A stretch of DNA of 64,000 nt from Margaritifera margaritifera (Eukaryota > Mollusca > Bivalvia > Unionida > Margaritiferidae): positions 69,501 through 133,500 of the forward strand of contig JAQPZY010001200.1 in NCBI GenBank assembly GCA_029931535.1, in the 5' to 3' direction. This document shows, in pieces, positions 58,935 through 64,000 of this stretch. The notes below the pieces were generated by a model, which worked only from the letters and a program-made list of their open reading frames with translations, did no database searches and was not told where the DNA came from. A program made the translations under genes and the position numbers. Position 1 is the stretch's first letter. Every line of letters starts with the position of its first letter.

Positions 58935-59067
58935 TTACATCATGCCGAGGCAAGTAGAATAAAGTGCCATGCCCATGGGCACACCATGGCAGCCAATATG
59001 AGCTGATCTGATTGTAGGAATCGAACCTGTGCCCAAAGCCTTAACCAGAGCCACTGCGGTTCTAAGT
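58935..59067 (-). mobile_element. tRNA-derived SINE, head and partial body
   Basis: On the minus strand a box A-like tggctctggttaaggc is followed by a perfect box B, GGTTCGATTCC (59017-59027), then atcagatcagctcatattgg and the gcacttt.... cttgcctcggc body. It aligns with 39395-39521. It is shorter than a full SINE; no duplication identified. Confidence 0.78.
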
Positions 59068-59811
59068 ACAGTTTTGTACCTACTACCACTAGGTATTTAC
59101 TACCATTAGGTGTGAAACTATCAGGAAAGATAACCACAGTAAGGTCTAATTTTGTTCCTTTGAATGTTAGAATTTGAGTTGTGCCCCTTGATAATACATA
59201 CTGTTATATGAAAGAAAAGTACATAAAGTTACTATTACTAGAAATTCAAATAATTTTAATACAAGAAGAATACCCAGTTTTAAATCCCTCAAAAATACCT
59301 ATTGCAAGAATGAGAACAACACAATTCATCATCTTCTTATATATTGCTGAGAAATGAATAAAAATCAAAACCTGATACACATAAATATTACTTAAAAAAA
59401 TCTTTGAACCAAATTTGACCCTATTAATCCCTTTTTTCTTAGTTTATGAAGGGAAGCAGTAAATGAGGCTATCTCTAAAAATATTTTACTCAACTTGTAA
59501 TAATTGTTCAATATAGAGAGAAAAAAAATTTGAAATTTAACTAAACTTTATAATATTTCTCATTTTGAAATAGAATAATCAGATTAGCTATAAATATCCT
59601 CAAGGAAAATATTAAAAGAACCTTAAACAAGATACTGCTATGAAGAAGTGTCCAAATTATCAGTATGTAGATACTAGTTTAACTTACAAATTATCATGAA
59701 GTAGATAAATGGGGATTTGTGATGGCCAGCCAATGAAGTTGTGCTAGCTTTACTTACAAATTATCATTAAATACATGTACATACATGGAGATTTGTGCTA
59801 GCTTTACTTAC
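59068..59811. other. Intron between exons a and b
   Basis: AT-rich. A doublet (gtgctagctttacttacaaa and gtgctagctttacttacaat, near 59740 and 59796) duplicates a donor-like cttac next to exon a. No other feature. Confidence 0.5.
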
Positions 59812-59894
59812 AATCATAAACATCTCATCCAGTCCAATTTTACGAACTCTGTAGGAGTCAAACCTGTTGATTCCATGAGATATTACAAACACAA
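59812..59894 (-). CDS. SLC9A: NHE exon a: loop before the GGLRGA helix
   Basis: This 83-base exon has acceptor TTACAG (59895-59900) and donor GTAAGT (59807-59811 on). The first two bases finish a split codon, then 27 codons follow. They read VFVISHGINRF, then a short polar stretch DSYRVRKIG, then LDEMFMI leading directly into the next exon. In SLC9 exchangers the NRF motif ends one membrane helix, and the loop after it lies ahead of the conserved YGGLRGA helix; this exon fits that position. The partner exon that supplies the first base of the split codon is upstream and not found here, so the gene enters the window from the high-coordinate side. The intron to the next exon is about 1.1 kb and contains a SINE. 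Confidence 0.88.
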
Positions 59895-60199
59895 CTGTAA
59901 AATAGATTAAAAATAACGATCTAAATTTATAAGCTGCAGACTTTACATGGAAATGTTTAAACTTATTATGTCATATTTTGGGTTAAAATACATAAATATT
60001 CTCATAAACATTTATATCAGTTTTCAAATATCCTAAGATACAGAGGATATTTGATGACTGCTCATTTTAAATGAATTTTATGAAACAACTTCAATTATTC
60101 CTCTACAAGATATAGTGAGAAAAGATGAAATTATACAAAATGTGTAGAATAAATTTCACTTAAAATGAGCACTTGGAAATGTGTCCATATGACAAGAAT
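59895..60199. other. Intron upstream of exon a
   Basis: No feature recognised. Confidence 0.5.
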
Positions 60200-62480
60200 A
60201 CCCAGGCAATATGATGCAAATGAAGGGCAAAATTCAAAGTTAAACAGGAGCCATAAGTCTGGACAATTCTGCTGCAAAATGTTGAAAATCAAACTTGACT
60301 TAGGTCTTCTTAAGGTAAAGCCTCATACCAAATTTGGTTTCAATCCATGAAGACTTAGGTCAAACAGGAATGACCAAATTCTTTTTAATGCAAAACCTCA
60401 TACCAAATTTGGTTTCAATCCATGCAGACTTAGGTCAAACAGGAATGACCAAATTCTTTTTAATGCAAAGCCTCATACCAAATTTGGTTTCAATCCATGT
60501 AGACCTAGGTCAAACAGGAATGACCAAATTCTTTTTAATGCAAAACCTCATACCAAATTTGGTTTCAATCCATGTAGACATAGGTCAAACAGGAAAGACC
60601 AAATTCTTTTTAATGCAAAACCTCATACCAAATTTGGTTTCAATCCATGTAGACTTAGGTCAAACAGGAATGACCAAATTCTTTTTAATGCAAAGCCTCA
60701 TACCAAATTTGGTTTCAATCCATGTAGACCTAGGTCAAACAGGAATGACCAAATTCTTTTTAATGCAAAACCTCATACCAAATTTGGTTTCAATCCATGT
60801 AGACTTAGGTCAAACAGGAATGACCCAATTCTTTTTAATGCAAAGCCTCATACCAAATTTGGTTTCAATCCATGTAGACTTAGGTCAAACAGGAATGACC
60901 AAATTCTTTTTAATGCAAAGCCTCATACCAAATTTGGTTTCAATCCATGTAGACCTTGGTCAAACAGGAATGACCAAATTCTTTTTTAATGCAAAACCTC
61001 ATACCAAATTTGGTTTCAATCCATGTAGACCTAGGTCAAACAGGAATGACCAAATTCTTTTTAATGCAAAACCTCATACCAAATTTGGTTTCAATCCATG
61101 TAGACCTAGGTCAAACAGGAATGACCAAATTCTTTTTAATGCAAAACCTCATACCAAATTTGGTTTCAATCCATGTAGACTTAGGTCAAACAGGAATGAC
61201 CAAATTCTTTTTAATGCAAAACCTCATACCAAATTTGGTTTCAATCCATGTAGACTTAGGTCAAACAGGAATGACCAAATTCTTTTTAATGCAAAGCCTC
61301 ATACCAAATTTGGTTTCAATCCATGTAGACCTTGGTCAAACAGGAATGACCAAATTCTTTTTTAATGCAAAACCTCATACCAAATTTGGTTTCAATCCAT
61401 GTAGACCTAGGTCAAACAGGAATGACCAAATTCTTTTTAATGCAAAACCTCATACCAAATTTGGTTTCAATCCATGTAGACACAGGTCAAACAGGAATGA
61501 CCAAATTCTTTTTAATGCAAAACCTTATACCAAATTTGGTTTCAATCCATGTAGACTTAGGTCAAACAGGAATGACCAAATTCTTTTTAATGCAAAACCT
61601 CATACCAAATTTGGTTTCAATCCATGTAGACCTAGGTCAAACAGGAATGACCAAATTCTTTTTAATGCAAAACCTTATACCAAATTTGGTTTCAATCCAT
61701 GTAGACTTAGGTCAAACAGGAATGACCAAATTCTTTTTAATGCAAAGCCTCATACCAAATTTGGTTTCAATCCATGTAGACTTAGGTCAAACAGGAATGA
61801 CCAAATTCTTTTTAATGCAAAACCTCATACCAAATTTGGTTTCAATCCATGTAGACATAGGTCAAACAGGAATGACCAAATTCTTTTTAATGCAAAGCCT
61901 CATACCAAATTTGGTTTCAATCCATGTAGACCTTGGTCAAACAGGAATGACCAAATTCTTTTTTAATGCAAAACCTCATACCAAATTTGGTTTCAATCCA
62001 TGTAGACCTAGGTCAAACAGGAATGACCAAATTCTTTTTTAATGTAAAACCTCATACCAAATTTGGTTTCAATCCATGCAGACCTAGGTCAAACGGGAAT
62101 GACCAAATTCTTTTTAATGCATAGCCTCATACCAAATTTGGTTTCAATCCATGTAGACCATCACAATTTATTGAGTGGAAATTGAAAGGCAAAGTTCTAG
62201 GTCAAACAGGAGTCATAACTCCATAAAACTATGCTAGAAAATGGAAAAAAAATAAAAAATGACCAAGTTCTTTTTAATGCAAAGCCTCATACCAAGTTTG
62301 GTTTCAGTCCATCAAGTCGTTCAAACATCACTGAGTAAAAACTGTCAAACAGGGACCATAATCCCATAAGTGTTTGCTGGGAAAAAGTGAAAACAGAAAG
62401 TAACCTGGGTCTTAATGTGAAGAATTCAACCAAATTTATATTTCAATCCATGAATTGTTTCAAACGTATTGAGCATAAAT
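60200..62480. repeat. 75-bp tandem array, about 24 copies, inside an older 150-bp-type repeat
   Basis: The core (about 60330-62160) repeats taggtcaaacaggaatgacc, aaattctttttaatgcaaaa, cctcataccaaatttggttt, caatccatgtaga. Three units have one extra T. Both edges (60200-60330 and 62160-62480) keep longer diverged units with caggagtcataactcc and gctggaaaa words, homologous to family N at 39949. The 25-codon period opens long plus-strand frames that are not genes. Confidence 0.94.
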
Positions 62481-63210
62481 TAAATTTGTCATGGCTGTGA
62501 CATGACAGACAAATATGGGTAACACTATGTTGTCCCCTCAATATAGATACAACAAGGGCATACAAATGTTTTTTGTTTCCAGTGAATTACATATTTTCAA
62601 TCTGACTCAAGAAATTTAACCAATCCTTCTAATGTTACACATGATATACCTATTGTATGGTTTTGACAAGACTGCAGGATTTAACATACAACAGTGCCTA
62701 GCCACCCCCTATGTATGTTAAATCTCTCTACCAGTCAACACCATAAAAGAATTAATTTATATCATGGGCCTGCCCTCCAAATGAGTCATATTTAGGCCTA
62801 GATCTGGGAATCTCAGTCGATGAATAATGTCCCATGTGATTTCCATAGTTGCAAGCACGCCAATTTTTTCTTATTACAAAGACATTGTGTTCAGCTACAG
62901 AACAATGACAGAAAGCAATTTTTTTATTACCTGACTCAAGTGGTATTATATTATCGCTAAATTGGTTAATTTAATATTGTTGCATGCCATGGATGACATG
63001 GAAAAATCACCGAAAGGGATGAATTTATCATGTGACTTTCAAATTGTGATCTTGGATTACAATTTGTTTGATTTGACAAAACCAAATTTGAGGAAATAAT
63101 GTTTTAGTAAACAAGTAAGTGATGAAGACATCAAGGGTCTGATTGATAACCAGACAATCCAGATACCAGAAGAAATACTAGCTGGGCCAACTGAGTGTTT
63201 AACTCATTGT
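62481..63210. other. Unassigned sequence
   Basis: Searched by eye for the next upstream NHE exon on the minus strand; none found. No repeat recognised. Confidence 0.5.
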
Positions 63211-63211
63211 A

Positions 63212-63566
63212 ACAAAGTCCAGGGGGTGTAGTGGAATTATGTGTTACAAAGTCCAGGGGGATGTAGTGGAATTATGTGTTACAAAGTCCAGGGGGATGTA
63301 GTGGAATTATGTGTTACAAAGTCCAGGGAGATGTAGTGGAATTATGTGTTACAAAGTCCAGGAGGTGTAGTGAAATTATGTGTTACAAAGTCCAGGGGGG
63401 TGTAGTGGAATTAAGTGTTACAAAGTCCAGGGGGATGTAGTGGAATTATGTGTTACAAAGTCCAGGGGGATGTAGTGGAATTATGTGTTACAAAGTCCAG
63501 GGGGATGTAGTGGAATTATGTGTTACAAAGTCCAGGGGGATGTAGTGGAATTATGTGTTACAAAGG
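63212..63566. repeat. 35-bp tandem array, ten copies
   Basis: The unit is gtagtggaattatgtgttac then aaagtccagggggat; nearly perfect, with small changes in the G run. Confidence 0.95.
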
Positions 63567-64000
63567 CAGTTAATCAAGATATCTATCTATTGTGTTTTGT
63601 AATGCAAGCAAGGAAAAGAGAAGGCACCAATAATCCTCCAAAGTTACTGTACAACATAAATATGTTGACTACTGTGTTATTTAGGAGACAAAAACATCTA
63701 TGACAATTTTTTTTTAGGTGAAGCTGAGACAGGATTTGCTGTCTTAGAAAGTTTTGAACAGTCAGATTAAAGAAATGGGTACAGATTTTAGTGTCATTTG
63801 CAAGCAAGCAGATGCATATTACCAGAAGATGAAACTATGATCTTGGAAACAGGAGTATGTGGGATGAAAACTTCAATGTCATTACAGTATACTGTGTTAT
63901 TTTACTCATACAAACTCTACTGACTAAGGACCTCGATGACCCTGGACTGCACACAGTTAGAAGTGGGAATGAAAAATAATGGAAAATTCATCAAATTCGT
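63567..64000. other. Unassigned sequence to the window end
   Basis: Nothing recognised on either strand. Confidence 0.5.

Larger units (their letters stand above)
4158..59894 (-). other. SLC9A: Gene model: 3' half of an SLC9-family Na+/H+ exchanger (eight exons)
   Basis: Joining eight minus-strand blocks with GT donors and AG acceptors gives a continuous reading frame of about 412 residues. Phases agree at all seven junctions (0, 0, 0, 0, 2, 1, 0). The order matches the family: NRF loop, SYGGLRGA motif, last membrane segments, a TIKPLV stretch, a DHLMAGIE block, an RFDTRFIRP block, then an acidic and a basic linker and a divergent tail. Family knowledge: these proteins exchange extracellular Na+ for cytosolic H+ across the plasma membrane or endomembranes. 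The FSLVALL and FIRP wording leans to the NHE2/NHE3 type of invertebrates (inference). The first membrane helices are not in the window; I found no further exon between 59895 and 64000. Introns are filled with satellites and transposons. The paralogue assignment is open. Confidence 0.9.

Noticed and set aside
60334..62042. Plus-strand frames with LIPNLVSIHVDLGQTGMTKF repeats
   Set aside because: 75-bp array; single-T insertions shift the frame without consequence, which shows no coding constraint.
62481..64000. Upstream NHE exon
   Set aside because: Looked for the helix preceding NRF on the minus strand with suitable phase; no hydrophobic block bounded by AG and GT was found.

Overview
The window is nuclear DNA of an animal. 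AT-rich sequence, GT-AG introns in an ancient metazoan gene, tRNA-derived SINEs, DIRS and pogo-like relics and dense minisatellite arrays fit a mollusc, most likely a bivalve. That assignment is inference from repeat style; no species is claimed. There are no operons, CRISPR arrays or phage-like modules.

One real gene can be supported. It is the 3' half of an SLC9-family Na+/H+ exchanger on the minus strand. Eight exons lie at 59894-59812, 58709-58581, 53252-53160, 49686-49621, 47246-47137, 35838-35759, 29040-28949 and 4745-4158. Their splice phases agree throughout. They give about 412 residues, from just before the GGLRGA motif of the transporter core, through the juxtamembrane cytosolic region, to a stop at 4158. 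Upstream exons should lie beyond 64000.

The rest is intron and 3' flank, and it is unusually rich in repeats. By a rough sum about 45% of the window is tandem array. Unit lengths are 20 to 90 bp for young arrays and about 150 bp for old, diverged ones. Many long open frames in both orientations are products of units whose length is a multiple of three, and I do not annotate them as genes.

Mobile DNA: a family of about 200-bp TA-flanked hairpin MITEs (3.2, 8.6-10.8, 12.2, 34.4 and 41.7 kb), with a 1.57-kb relative at 31.2-32.8 kb sharing its ends; a pogo/Tigger-type element at 20.5-21.9 kb with a broken CENP-B-like helix-turn-helix; a second set of TA-flanked TIR elements at 11.0, 18.0, 45.1-46.8, 50.0-51.4 and 51.6-52.9 kb; a 186-bp hAT-type MITE with a perfect 8-bp duplication at 52.3 kb; tRNA-derived SINEs at 1.6, 11.1, 23.6, 39.4 and 59.0 kb; a DIRS-type tyrosine-recombinase retrotransposon relic at 36.2-39.3 kb; and a LINE endonuclease relic at 2.4-2.8 kb.

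The most interesting pattern is that several large satellites sit inside the ends of TA-flanked TIR elements, so the elements appear to have become satellites by internal expansion. In three of them nearly every unit carries a copy of the terminal-repeat motif. This recalls the relation between pogo transposon ends and CENP-B boxes.
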